Made by a program: the position numbers and the translations under genes. Positions 20,220-28,613 of a stretch of 54,196 nucleotides of DNA are shown piece by piece. The notes under the pieces were generated by a model. The model was not told the origin of the DNA, did no database searches, and worked only from the letters and a program-made list of their open reading frames with translations. The stretch lies in contig JAKPCT010000022.1 of the NCBI GenBank assembly GCA_029553165.1, forward strand, positions 1 to 54,196. Reading direction: 5' to 3'. The stretch is from Bacillota bacterium (GTDB taxonomy: Bacteria; Bacillota; UBA4882; UBA8346). How positions within the stretch are numbered: the first letter of the stretch is position 1; every line of letters starts with the position of its first letter.

Positions 20220-21536
20220 TTGAAAAAGATATTTGTATTGGATACCAGTGTTTTAGTGCATGATCCCAGAGCTTTAAAGGCTTTTCAAGATAACGATATC
20301 GTAATTCCTTTAGCTGTAGTTGAGGAGATCGACGGCCATAAAAAACGCCAGGACGAAGTGGGGCGCAACGCCCGAGCGGTATCGTCCTACCTCGATAAAC
20401 TTCGGACAATTGGGCATCTTGATACCGGAGTATCATTAGGTGAAAATCGTGGTACAATCAGGGTCGAACTTAATCATCAAGACATTGATAAACTGCCGCA
20501 GTCGTTAGAACGGGATAAGATTGATAATCGGATTATTGCAGTAGCATTTGCTTTGAAGATTGAGTCTTCGATTCCGGTTATTTTGGTAACCAAAGACATT
20601 AATATGCGGATAAAGGCTGATGCGCTCGGGATTCAAGCCGAAGATTATGAGACCGATAAGATTGAGATCGAAGAGGTTTATACCGGGTTAAGAACGTTAA
20701 AAGTCGAACCGGATCAGATTGACAGTTTCTATAATACCGGTTCAGTGCTTATCAACAGTGAAACATTATTTCCGAATCAAATGATTATTTTAGAAGATGC
20801 TTTCGGAAGTTCCAAGTCGGCATTGGGAAGGCATGTTGCTGATGGCAAGATTGTCCCGTTACGGTATGGCGGGCAGGACCCTTTCGGGCTGAAAGCACGG
20901 AATAAGGAGCAAAAATTTGCACTGGATTTATTATTGGATGATGATATTCGCTTGGTTACTCTGATTGGCCGGGCCGGTACCGGAAAAACCTTACTGGCCT
21001 TAGCAGCAGGGTTGCAAAAAGTAGTCGAAGAATCCAAATACCGGCGTCTGGCAGTGTCCAGGCCGGTGGTTCCGATGGGACACGATCTGGGTTTTCTTCC
21101 GGGGGATATCAATGAAAAATTACGTCCGTGGATGCAACCAATCTATGATAATCTTGAATTTTTATTCAGTAATCGTGAACGGAATGAGAAGATTGATAAT
21201 TTGGTAAACAGTATGAAAGATCTTAATCTGCTGGAATTGGAGGCGTTAACCTATATTCGGGGACGCAGTATTCCGAATCAGTTTTTGTTGATTGATGAAG
21301 CTCAAAATCTATCTCCCCATGAAGTCCGAACAGTGATCACCCGAGTGGGAGAAGGGACGAAGATCGTGTTGACCGGTGATCCATACCAGATCGACCATCC
21401 GTACCTTGATTCCAATAGTAATGGCTTGACCTATGTTGTGGAACGATTTAAAAATGAAAAGATCGCCGGACATATAACTTTGGTTAAAGGAGAGCGTTCT
21501 GACTTAGCGGAGTTGGGCGCAAAATTGTTGAGTTGA
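20220..21536 (+). CDS. phoH: PIN-PhoH family ATPase/ribonuclease
   Basis: The protein joins an N-terminal PIN nuclease domain (VLDTSVLVHDPRAL with its acidic residue, about residues 1-135; further acid DKIDNRI and DIN motifs) to a C-terminal PhoH ATPase (Walker A GRAGTGKT, residues 250-257; LIDEAQN Walker B). This PhoH2-type architecture is found in RNA helicase/nuclease enzymes. The frame is open from 20181 but TTG 20220 is well placed behind TAGGAGGG and gives MKKIFVLDTS, 438 residues. Related to B. subtilis YlaK. Confidence 0.92.
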   Translation: MKKIFVLDTSVLVHDPRALKAFQDNDIVIPLAVVEEIDGHKKRQDEVGRNARAVSSYLDKLRTIGHLDTGVSLGENRGTIRVELNHQDIDKLPQSLERDKIDNRIIAVAFALKIESSIPVILVTKDINMRIKADALGIQAEDYETDKIEIEEVYTGLRTLKVEPDQIDSFYNTGSVLINSETLFPNQMIILEDAFGSSKSALGRHVADGKIVPLRYGGQDPFGLKARNKEQKFALDLLLDDDIRLVTLIGRAGTGKTLLALAAGLQKVVEESKYRRLAVSRPVVPMGHDLGFLPGDINEKLRPWMQPIYDNLEFLFSNRERNEKIDNLVNSMKDLNLLELEALTYIRGRSIPNQFLLIDEAQNLSPHEVRTVITRVGEGTKIVLTGDPYQIDHPYLDSNSNGLTYVVERFKNEKIAGHITLVKGERSDLAELGAKLLS

Positions 21537-21537
21537 G

Positions 21538-22224
21538 ATGGATATAGAGTTCAATCTGAAACAAATCAGAGCAAAAATTGAGGAAAGTGCGCGCAAGGCA
21601 AACCGGGATCCGGACGAGATCCGGTTAATAGCGGTAACCAAGTACGTATCTGCCGAGCAGATCAATCAAGCGTTAGCCTGTGGTATTACCGATATTGCCG
21701 AGAGTCGGGTTCAGAATGCCCTAACTAAGTTGCCGTTAATTCAAACCGGAATCACCAAACACTTTATTGGAACATTACAGACCAATAAAGTTAAGCCGGT
21801 GATTGAAAATTTTGACCTGATTCATTCGGTGGACCGGATGTCATTGGTTGAAGAACTGGCCAAGCAAGCTGACAAGCTTGGCAAGCGGGTTTCTTTCCTG
21901 ATTCAGCTGAATATTTCCGGTGAAGCAACGAAACATGGTTTGGATCCGGACGAGTTGCCGGGATTTATTGATAATTTGACCCATTACTCCAATTTAGAAC
22001 CATGTGGCTTAATGACCATGGCTCCGTTGGAAGCGGATCCGGAAGCTGTCCGTCCGGTTTTTAGAAAACTCAAAGAATTATTTGATAAATATGCGCAACG
22101 AGCCGATATATTACCTAAGTGGCGTTTCTTATCAATGGGAATGAGCCAGGATTATCAGATTGCGATCGAAGAAGGATCGAATATGGTACGAATCGGAACA
22201 GCAATATTTAATAGTCATAAGTGA
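21538..22224 (+). CDS. ylmE: PLP homeostasis protein (YggS/YlmE/PLPBP)
   Basis: A single-domain TIM-barrel protein binding pyridoxal phosphate without known catalysis. The PLP lysine lies in IRLIAVTKYV; the FIGTLQTNKVK and SMGMSQDYQIAIEEGSNMVRIGTAIF segments are diagnostic. ATG begins one base after the phoH stop with a weak site, so it is probably coupled. The neighbouring sepF and proC are the standard partners. Confidence 0.96.
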   Translation: MDIEFNLKQIRAKIEESARKANRDPDEIRLIAVTKYVSAEQINQALACGITDIAESRVQNALTKLPLIQTGITKHFIGTLQTNKVKPVIENFDLIHSVDRMSLVEELAKQADKLGKRVSFLIQLNISGEATKHGLDPDELPGFIDNLTHYSNLEPCGLMTMAPLEADPEAVRPVFRKLKELFDKYAQRADILPKWRFLSMGMSQDYQIAIEEGSNMVRIGTAIFNSHK

Positions 22225-22233
22225 GGTAGTTAA

Positions 22234-22824
22234 ATGAAAAACCAGTGGGATAATAATTCAAAAAATGAGACTGACAATGAGGTTCAATCAAATAATCAGG
22301 GGTTATTTGAAAAGCTATTAAGTTTATTTGGATTTGAAGCTGAAGAAGTGCTTGATGATGACGAAGCAGCTGCAACCTATGAGGAACCTATTCCGGTTAA
22401 GAAAGAGAAAGAGTCACGGGAAAAGGGAAAGTTACTGGCGCTGACCAATGCTAATAAGTCGGTAAAGATGGTAATAATCGAACCGGATGGGTTTGAGGAA
22501 GTGCAGACAATTGTTGACCACTTGAGAAATAAGCAGACGGTGATTCTAAACCTTGAAGAGACGGATAAATCAACCGCAAGACGAATTGCTGATTTTGTCA
22601 GTGGCGCGATTTATGCGTTGGAGGGTTCAATGCAGAAGGTTAGCGCGTCGATCTTTCTGTTTACACCTCCAAATGTTGAAGTCTCTATTCCCATTCGGAC
22701 AATGTTAAAAGACCGGGATAAAGATGGCAGTGAGCACGACCGTAACGAGCGGGGCGACCGGAATAATCTTCCGGCGTCAGTGTCATCGGTTTTCTTCCGT
22801 AATGATAATAAACGGAGGGATTGA
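22234..22824 (+). CDS. sepF: Cell division protein SepF
   Basis: SepF binds membrane and FtsZ and shapes the septum. The N-terminal amphipathic region is followed by an acidic linker and the conserved dimer domain (VKMVIIEPDGFEEVQTI ... LNLEETDKSTARRIADFVSGA, about residues 75-150). It has a highly charged C-terminal tail of about 40 residues (DRDKDGSEHDRNERGDRNN) beyond the usual end, making 196 residues against about 150 in Bacillus. The site GAGGTAG precedes ATG. Its stop lies within the proC ribosome-site region. Confidence 0.94.
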   Translation: MKNQWDNNSKNETDNEVQSNNQGLFEKLLSLFGFEAEEVLDDDEAAATYEEPIPVKKEKESREKGKLLALTNANKSVKMVIIEPDGFEEVQTIVDHLRNKQTVILNLEETDKSTARRIADFVSGAIYALEGSMQKVSASIFLFTPPNVEVSIPIRTMLKDRDKDGSEHDRNERGDRNNLPASVSSVFFRNDNKRRD

Positions 22825-22829
22825 TAGCG

Positions 22830-23636
22830 ATGAAGCGTTTAGGGATCATTGGCGGCGGCGCAATGGGTTCTGCGATTATCCATGGGATATTAACAAATAA
22901 CATTATTACTCCTGAAGAATTATTCCTGTTGGAGCTTGACCGTGAAAAACGAAATCTGTTGCAGCAGCAATATGGTTTGAATTTGGTTGAATCACTGCAA
23001 CAACTGACCCAAAGCTGTGACACAATTATTTTAGCGATTAAACCGCAGGTAGTACCGTCATTGGCTGCCGAATTAAAACAATATACAAGTGAAGCGCATT
23101 TAATTATCTCAATTGTTGCTGGAATTACATTAGATTACTTTGAGAACGAGATACCGTTACCAAGATTTATCAGGGTTATGCCGAATACACCGGCGAAGAT
23201 TGGTAAAGCAGTATCGGTCTATTGTACCGGTTCCAAAGCTACAGGCAAGGACTGTCAAACTACGGAGTTGATCTTTGGTGCGATTGGGACTGTATTACGG
23301 CTCAATGAGTCACAGATGGATGCGGCTACAGCGGTAAGCGGCAGTGGCCCGGCTTATGTTTTTTACTTAATAGAAGCGATGGTTGATGCCGGTGTGATGC
23401 TGGGACTTACCCGGAATGATTCATTCAATTTAGTAGTAGGTACTTTTATCGGTGCTGCTGAAATGTTACGTGAGTCGGGAGAACATCCTGCCAAATTGAG
23501 TAATGATGTTACTTCGCCCGGAGGTACAACTGCAGCTGCTTTATATGAATTACAACAGAATGCGGTAGCCGGCAGTATTATGAAAGCACTTAAGGCTGCA
23601 GCAGAGCGTTCCCAAGCGCTTGGGAGGAGAAATTGA
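22830..23636 (+). CDS. proC: Pyrroline-5-carboxylate reductase
   Basis: The last enzyme of proline synthesis, NAD(P)H-dependent. The Rossmann start GIIGGGAMGSA, the MPNTPAKIGKA segment and the C-terminal signature SNDVTSPGGTTAAAL are present. TTG 22821 is in frame but lies one base from GGAGGG; ATG 22830, ten bases on, gives the normal MKRLGIIGGG start (268 residues). In B. subtilis this place between sepF and ylmH is taken by ylmG. Confidence 0.95.
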   Translation: MKRLGIIGGGAMGSAIIHGILTNNIITPEELFLLELDREKRNLLQQQYGLNLVESLQQLTQSCDTIILAIKPQVVPSLAAELKQYTSEAHLIISIVAGITLDYFENEIPLPRFIRVMPNTPAKIGKAVSVYCTGSKATGKDCQTTELIFGAIGTVLRLNESQMDAATAVSGSGPAYVFYLIEAMVDAGVMLGLTRNDSFNLVVGTFIGAAEMLRESGEHPAKLSNDVTSPGGTTAAALYELQQNAVAGSIMKALKAAAERSQALGRRN

Positions 23637-23639
23637 ATT

Positions 23640-24428
23640 ATGACAACGGGTACCTCATCACCTGGTAATGAGATCAAGCTATTATTAGCCAAAATAAATG
23701 ATCTGGCCGAGCAGTCGTTAAGGGACCAAACCCCAAAGTGGACCGACTTTTTAGATCCCAATGAACGGGAACAAGCTGAAGCAGTTTTAAGGGCGATGGT
23801 TGGAGTCAGGTTTTCAGCTTATGGTGGTTATCAACAGTCGGAACGCCGTCGTTTGGTAATCTATCCCGATTATTATTTAAATGAAATGATTGAACCGGAA
23901 TTAAGCTTTATTGAGGTCGTCCCCAACCGGTTGGGTAATGAACCGGCCTCTCCGCTTAGTCATCGGGATTACTTAGGAGCAATCCTTGGTTTAGGAATTA
24001 ACCGCAGTAAAATTGGGGATCTTTTAGTGTCCGATAATGGGTGTCAATTTATTCTCGTACCGGAGTTACAAGAGTTTATTGAGATTAATTTGGAAAAAGT
24101 GGCTAACTATAAGGTTACTTTGAAGGTAATCGACTCTGAACAGTTAAATTTACCGGAACGAAGAACCAAGGAGATTAAGACTACAGTTGCTTCATTACGG
24201 TTAGATGCTTTAGCGGCGCTTGGTTTTGGTGATTCCCGTACTAAAATGAGCCGCGAGATTAAAGCCGAAAAAGTAAAGGTAAATTGGAAAACGGTTAAAT
24301 CTCCGGATTTACAACTGAATCCCGGTGATATTATTTCAATACGCGGACGGGGTCGAGTGGAATTTCGGGAGGTAACTGGCAAGTCTAAAAAAGGCCGGAT
24401 TGGAATAGTTTTAATTAGACAACTGTAA
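23640..24428 (+). CDS. ylmH: YlmH-type S4-domain RNA-binding protein
   Basis: The 262-residue protein has the YlmH N-terminal domain (FLDPNEREQAEAVL; HRDYLGAILGLGINRSKIGD) and a C-terminal S4 domain (RLDALAALGFGDSRTKMSREIKAEKVKVN ... GDIISIRGRGRVEF). Homologues bind stalled ribosome complexes in ribosome quality control in B. subtilis. It starts four bases after proC, behind GGGAGGAG. Confidence 0.94.
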   Translation: MTTGTSSPGNEIKLLLAKINDLAEQSLRDQTPKWTDFLDPNEREQAEAVLRAMVGVRFSAYGGYQQSERRRLVIYPDYYLNEMIEPELSFIEVVPNRLGNEPASPLSHRDYLGAILGLGINRSKIGDLLVSDNGCQFILVPELQEFIEINLEKVANYKVTLKVIDSEQLNLPERRTKEIKTTVASLRLDALAALGFGDSRTKMSREIKAEKVKVNWKTVKSPDLQLNPGDIISIRGRGRVEFREVTGKSKKGRIGIVLIRQL

Positions 24429-24478
24429 CGGACATTCCTGGTTTTTAAATTATAATTAATAAAGGGAGTGATTTTCCA

Positions 24479-25063
24479 GTGATAACCCCGGTTGATCTCG
24501 AAACTACAGTATTTAGGCGTGGATTCCGTGGATATAATAGAGCTGAAGTACAAGAATTTATGGCTCGGATAACCCATGATTATGAGCATCTGTATCGTGA
24601 AAATATTGAATTGAAAGAAAAGATTGAGGAGTTGCAGAATAGCCTGAATCAGTATCAGATTATGGAAGAGACTTTGCGGAATGCGATGCTGTTAGCGCAA
24701 GAAACTGCTGAAGAAGTTAAAAATGCAGCTAAAAATCAAGCGGAACTGATTATTCGTGATGCTGAATATAAGGGCGAACGGATCAAAAGTCATATCCAGG
24801 AAGAAATTCAGAACGAGGTCCAGAAATTAGCGGCATTAAAAAATCAAGTCGAGTTTTTTAGATGTCAGTTTAAGAGTTTCTTGAAAGGTTTATTGGATAT
24901 TGCCGAAAATCAAATGGAATTGAAGATCGATTGGACCAATAAACAACTCAACAATATCTTGTTTGAAGGAGAAAATAAAGCTCAAAAAGAAGAACACAAA
25001 CCGGTTGCCGAAACTGCTGTAACAGGTGAAAGCAGACCTGAATCACAATCAAAAACCGGCTAA
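24479..25063 (+). CDS. divIVA: DivIVA-family cell pole/septum protein
   Basis: DivIVA recognises negatively curved membrane at poles and septa. The N-terminal lipid-binding domain is clear (TPVDLETTVFRRGFRGYNRAEVQEF), followed by a long coiled coil to about residue 160 and a disordered tail. GTG start with GGGAG upstream. 194 residues. The last 15 bases overlap the convergent spmB. Confidence 0.93.
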   Translation: MITPVDLETTVFRRGFRGYNRAEVQEFMARITHDYEHLYRENIELKEKIEELQNSLNQYQIMEETLRNAMLLAQETAEEVKNAAKNQAELIIRDAEYKGERIKSHIQEEIQNEVQKLAALKNQVEFFRCQFKSFLKGLLDIAENQMELKIDWTNKQLNNILFEGENKAQKEEHKPVAETAVTGESRPESQSKTG

Positions 25064-25585
25064 AAGCGGACCGATGATTAGAGCGAGGATAAATACCACA
25101 ATCTCACAGATCAGTCCTACTAAAAGAAGATGACGGCTGTCAGCAATATTGACCGCGCCAAGGTAAACCGAGAGGACATAGAAAGTTGTTTCACTGCACC
25201 CTTGGATTAATGAGGCTGTCATTCCAAGTGCGGAATCAGGGCCGTACTTGGTAAAAAGTTCGGCGGTTGTTCCTAATGAAGCGGAGCCGGATAGTGGTTT
25301 TAGTAACCCCAGAGTTAATAACTCCGGCGCCAGATTGGTTAATTTCAATAATGGTCTCAATAAATAGACCAGAAAGTCTAAGGCTCCTGAGGTTCTAAAG
25401 AGGCCAATAACTACAAAGATCGCCAGGATATAGGGTGTTAGTTTGAAGGTTGTTTTTAAACCTTCCATTGCGCCCTGAACAAATACTTCATATACTTTGA
25501 TCTTCTTCGAATAACTGGCAATTAGAATTAGTAATAGCAAAATCGGGATTGACCATTTTGAAATGGCAATAAAACTTGATAACAT
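25049..25585 (-). CDS. spmB: Spore maturation protein B
   Basis: The 178-residue membrane protein contains a nucleoside-recognition (Gate) domain, with LRPLLKLTNLAPELLTLGLLKPLSGSAS and GPDSALGMTASLIQGCSETTFYVLSVYLG blocks as in B. subtilis SpmB (178 residues). SpmA and SpmB are needed for full dehydration of the spore core. ATG with AAAGGAG site, three bases after spmA. Its 3' end reaches into divIVA. Confidence 0.95.
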   Translation of the reverse strand: MLSSFIAISKWSIPILLLLILIASYSKKIKVYEVFVQGAMEGLKTTFKLTPYILAIFVVIGLFRTSGALDFLVYLLRPLLKLTNLAPELLTLGLLKPLSGSASLGTTAELFTKYGPDSALGMTASLIQGCSETTFYVLSVYLGAVNIADSRHLLLVGLICEIVVFILALIIGPLLAGF

Positions 25586-25588
25586 AGA

Positions 25589-26185
25589 TTACTCCTTTCT
25601 TTGGTGCCAAAAGCGAAGCTTAATTATTAAATAATTAATCAGGAGACCGATTGCGGTACCGACAAAGGTTATCAACAAAATTGGACCAAGGATAATCGTT
25701 GGATTTGCAGAACCTGACTTGGCCCGGATAGCAATCAGAGTTGTCGGTAGTATACAAAGCCCGCCTAAGGTTAAAACTAAGAAAGTGCATATTTCATTCG
25801 AGGCCCGATTTTTGTGCGGGTTAATTTTTTGGAGTTCTTCCATCGTTTTAATTCCTAAAGGTGTTGCTACATTGCCCAAACCTAAGAGGTTAGCGGCGAA
25901 AGTCATTGAGATCAGCCCTAACGCGGTTTTATTGTTGGTCAGTTTCGGGAAAAGCAGCGTAAAGATTGGTTGAAAACTTTTAGCAATTGTTTCAGTAATC
26001 CCGGCTTGTTCCGCAACTTTGAGGATCCCGGACCAGAAGGCAATTGCTCCGGCAAGACCAATTGAGAATTCAATTGCCGAACTGGTGCTGGTGAAGATTG
26101 TTTCAGTAATAACAGTTATTTTGCCGGTTGCAATAGCAGCTAATATGCTTAATAAAAAAAGAAATAGCCAGACAGCATTGATCAT
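25589..26185 (-). CDS. spmA: Spore maturation protein A
   Basis: The partner of SpmB, also a Gate-domain membrane protein, with family blocks GLAGAIAFWSGILKVAEQAG and NLLGLGNVATPLGIKTMEEL and MTFAANLLG. The frame is open from 26215, but an AGGGGGC site fits ATG 26185 (MINAVWLFLF), giving 198 residues, close to B. subtilis SpmA (196). Operon spmA-spmB runs against the flanking divIVA and whiA genes. Confidence 0.95.
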   Translation of the reverse strand: MINAVWLFLFLLSILAAIATGKITVITETIFTSTSSAIEFSIGLAGAIAFWSGILKVAEQAGITETIAKSFQPIFTLLFPKLTNNKTALGLISMTFAANLLGLGNVATPLGIKTMEELQKINPHKNRASNEICTFLVLTLGGLCILPTTLIAIRAKSGSANPTIILGPILLITFVGTAIGLLINYLIIKLRFWHQRKE

Positions 26186-26328
26186 TTTCTTGCCCCCTGT
26201 TTTTAGTTGATTCAATACTATGATTATGATTGGGAATTAATGACACAATGGTAATGAAGGTTTGATATTGTAAATATATTTTCGGCGAACAGTAAGTTAT
26301 GACTCCAACCAATAAATGAGGATATCTA

Positions 26329-27285
26329 ATGGAACGGTACTCGCAACAAGTCAGAGATGAAATCATGCGCAATGAGCTTAGTTCCTGCCAGCGTTGCATC
26401 AAGGCGGAACTTTCTGCTATTTTACATATTTCAGGCAGTATTCAGCTGGCCGGTAAAGAAAAACTGGGTCTGTCAGTTGTAACTGAATCTGCCGGAGTGG
26501 CAAGAAGAGTAATTAAACTGATTAAATCAAGTTATAATATTGAATCAGTTACCAGAGTCGAACAGGTTGAACGACTGGGAAAACACAACCGCTATAATGT
26601 GGTTATTCCGCCTCAAAACGGTCTCAATGAGATGATTTATGATCTGGGGATGATGACCAGGGAACGTTTGATTGATACCAGTATCCGTCCGGAGCTGGTA
26701 AAAGAGAAATGTTGCCGGGCTTCTTATTTACGGGGAGCATTTTTGGCCGGTGGTTCGATAACCGATCCCCATAAGAAAACTTATCACTTGGAATTGGTGA
26801 CTCATAATGAAGAATTTGCTGCCGGTTTGGTCTATCTAATGAGTTTGGTTAATATCAAAGCCAAATTGGCGAAGCGGAAAGAGCAATATTTAGTTTATTT
26901 AAAAGACAGTGAAGCAATTGGCAAATTTCTTTCAACGATCAATGCTTACCAAGGGGTTATCAAGCTTGAAGAGGTAAAAGTCGTAAAAGAATTAAGAGCG
27001 GAAGTCAACCGTTTAGTAAATTGCGAAACTGCTAATCTGGAGAAGACTTTGTCTGCCGCCTGGAAGCAAGTAGCGATCATCAACCGTTTAAAAGAGTTGA
27101 ATTTATTTAATAATCTGTCTGACAGTTTAAAGATCACCGCTGAGCTTAGGTTAGAATACCCGGAGGTGAGTCTTAAAGAGTTAGGTGAACTCCACTCGCC
27201 ACCGATCAGTAAGTCAGCAGTGAACCATCGTTTAAGACTGATTGTTGAATTTTCAAAAAAATATTTTGATGAAGCAGGAAATTGA
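26329..27285 (+). CDS. whiA: WhiA family DNA-binding protein
   Basis: A LAGLIDADG-like domain (YLRGAFLAGGSITDPHKKTYHLEL) followed by a C-terminal helix-turn-helix (LRLEYPEVSLKELGELHSPPISKSAVNHRLRLI) define WhiA; 318 residues is normal. In Actinobacteria it is a sporulation regulator; in Bacillus it affects cell division and chromosome segregation. ATG follows GAGGATATC. Unlike in many relatives, rapZ (yvcJ) and yvcK are not next to it. Confidence 0.96.
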   Translation: MERYSQQVRDEIMRNELSSCQRCIKAELSAILHISGSIQLAGKEKLGLSVVTESAGVARRVIKLIKSSYNIESVTRVEQVERLGKHNRYNVVIPPQNGLNEMIYDLGMMTRERLIDTSIRPELVKEKCCRASYLRGAFLAGGSITDPHKKTYHLELVTHNEEFAAGLVYLMSLVNIKAKLAKRKEQYLVYLKDSEAIGKFLSTINAYQGVIKLEEVKVVKELRAEVNRLVNCETANLEKTLSAAWKQVAIINRLKELNLFNNLSDSLKITAELRLEYPEVSLKELGELHSPPISKSAVNHRLRLIVEFSKKYFDEAGN

Positions 27286-27331
27286 TTGCTAATAGAGAAA
27301 ATAATTTTTTGGTCGATTTTTTGTAGTATTT

Positions 27332-27370
27332 GTGGGACGTATTTTTAATTAGTGGGACACAAAACATCCC
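27332..27370 (+). promoter_or_regulatory. Predicted CggR operator
   Basis: TGGGAC occurs twice (27333-27338 and 27353-27358), 20 bp apart. The B. subtilis CggR operator is two CGGGAC/TGTC half-site pairs with exactly this 20-bp repeat. The downstream TGTC halves are only partly kept here (TTAA and TCCC). The site lies 34 bases before the cggR start, where the B. subtilis operator also precedes cggR. No good upstream promoter could be picked out. Confidence 0.65.
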
Positions 27371-27404
27371 GCAAGTTGACAAATATTGTATAAATGTGAG
27401 TAAG

Positions 27405-28421
27405 ATGGATAAACTTTTAGCATTACATCAAAAAATTGTACCAGAAATAATTCCGATTCTTTTGACTCGGTATCAGATTTTGCGTTCAATCAGGTACTTA
27501 CAACCGATTGGCCGGAGAGCGCTGGCTGAACAATTACAGTTGCAGGAACGGAAGATCCGTAATGAGGTGGATTTTTTACGGGAGCAGCAGTTGATTCAGT
27601 CTAATGTCTCGGGAATGTCGGTTACGGTGGAAGGTGAACAGTTATTATGGGACTTAGAGGGTTACATTCGTGAGATTCAAGGTTTGAAAGACTTAGAAGA
27701 GCAGATCAGCCAACTTTATTCAATTAAACGGGTAATAGTTGTACCCGGAAATGTCGATGAGGATCCCAATGTTAAGAAAGACTTATCACGAGTAACCGCT
27801 GATTATCTGAATAAACATCTGCGTGATGACTCAATTCTTGCGGTTACCGGCGGTACTACGCTGGCTGAGGTTGCCAGTATGCTCACGCCACCGGCAGTAA
27901 AACGTGATATTACTGTAATCCCTGCCCGTGGCGGACTGGGTGAAGAGGTTGAGATTCAAGCGAATACGGTTGCTGCTAATATCGCCAAGGGTCTGGGAGC
28001 CTCATATCGTCTGTTGCATGTCCCTGATGATCTCCAAGCGGAGACAATGCAGTCAATTTTGAATGAACCAAAGATAAAGGAAGTATTGGAGCTATTGAAG
28101 AAGGCGGATATTATTCTTCATGGTATTGGTTCGGCAGAAGAGATGGCGCGGCGCCGCGGAATGTCTCCCGAAGATATTAAGAATTTAGTTGGCAAGGGAG
28201 CAGTTGGAGAAGCATTCGGTTATTACTTCGATCAAGAGGGGAATTTGATTCATATTACGTCCAGTGTCGGATTACAGTTGTCGGATCTCCATTTAGCCCA
28301 AGTCATGACGGTGGTCGGCGGAAGAAGTAAGGGACTGGCTGTTAAAGCAGTGCTGTTGAACAGTTCCCGGGATATTTTAATTATTGATGAAGGTGCTGCC
28401 CGGGTTATTTTGAAGGGATAA
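27405..28421 (+). CDS. cggR: Central glycolytic genes regulator
   Basis: CggR is a SorC-family repressor inactivated by fructose-1,6-bisphosphate. The N-terminal winged helix (about residues 20-75: GRRALAEQLQLQERKIRNEVDF) is followed by the SorC effector domain (ILAVTGGTTLAEVA, HGIGSAEEMARRRGM, VGEAFGYYFDQEG). The frame is open from TTG 27330, but that codon is within the operator; ATG 27405 gives 338 residues, matching B. subtilis (340). The ribosome site (GTGAG) is weak, so low expression is likely. Confidence 0.92.
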   Translation: MDKLLALHQKIVPEIIPILLTRYQILRSIRYLQPIGRRALAEQLQLQERKIRNEVDFLREQQLIQSNVSGMSVTVEGEQLLWDLEGYIREIQGLKDLEEQISQLYSIKRVIVVPGNVDEDPNVKKDLSRVTADYLNKHLRDDSILAVTGGTTLAEVASMLTPPAVKRDITVIPARGGLGEEVEIQANTVAANIAKGLGASYRLLHVPDDLQAETMQSILNEPKIKEVLELLKKADIILHGIGSAEEMARRRGMSPEDIKNLVGKGAVGEAFGYYFDQEGNLIHITSSVGLQLSDLHLAQVMTVVGGRSKGLAVKAVLLNSSRDILIIDEGAARVILKG

Positions 28422-28613
28422 TTAAGACTGAATGATTGATGTTATGACGACTCAAATTTATTCGATATTAGTTAACAATTGTTTAAAAGTATTAAGAGAA
28501 AGAGGAAGTTTGAGTTTTATTGTTAAAGTTTGTAGTAGAAATAACTTAAAGATTGTATCACGTTTACAACAGGACGTCTGTTCCTGAATTAGTATAGAGG
28601 GGGATCATAAATA

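Noticed and set aside
27375..27380. TTGACA as a -35 box of a cggR promoter
   Set aside because: The only -10-like sequence downstream (TATAAA) is nine bases away, too close, and the box lies after the operator and only 25 bases before the start codon.
28432..28587. 51-codon ATG frame filling much of the cggR-pgk gap
   Set aside because: There is no ribosome site, the peptide resembles no part of GapA, and the codon mix is unlike that of neighbouring genes; taken as chance.
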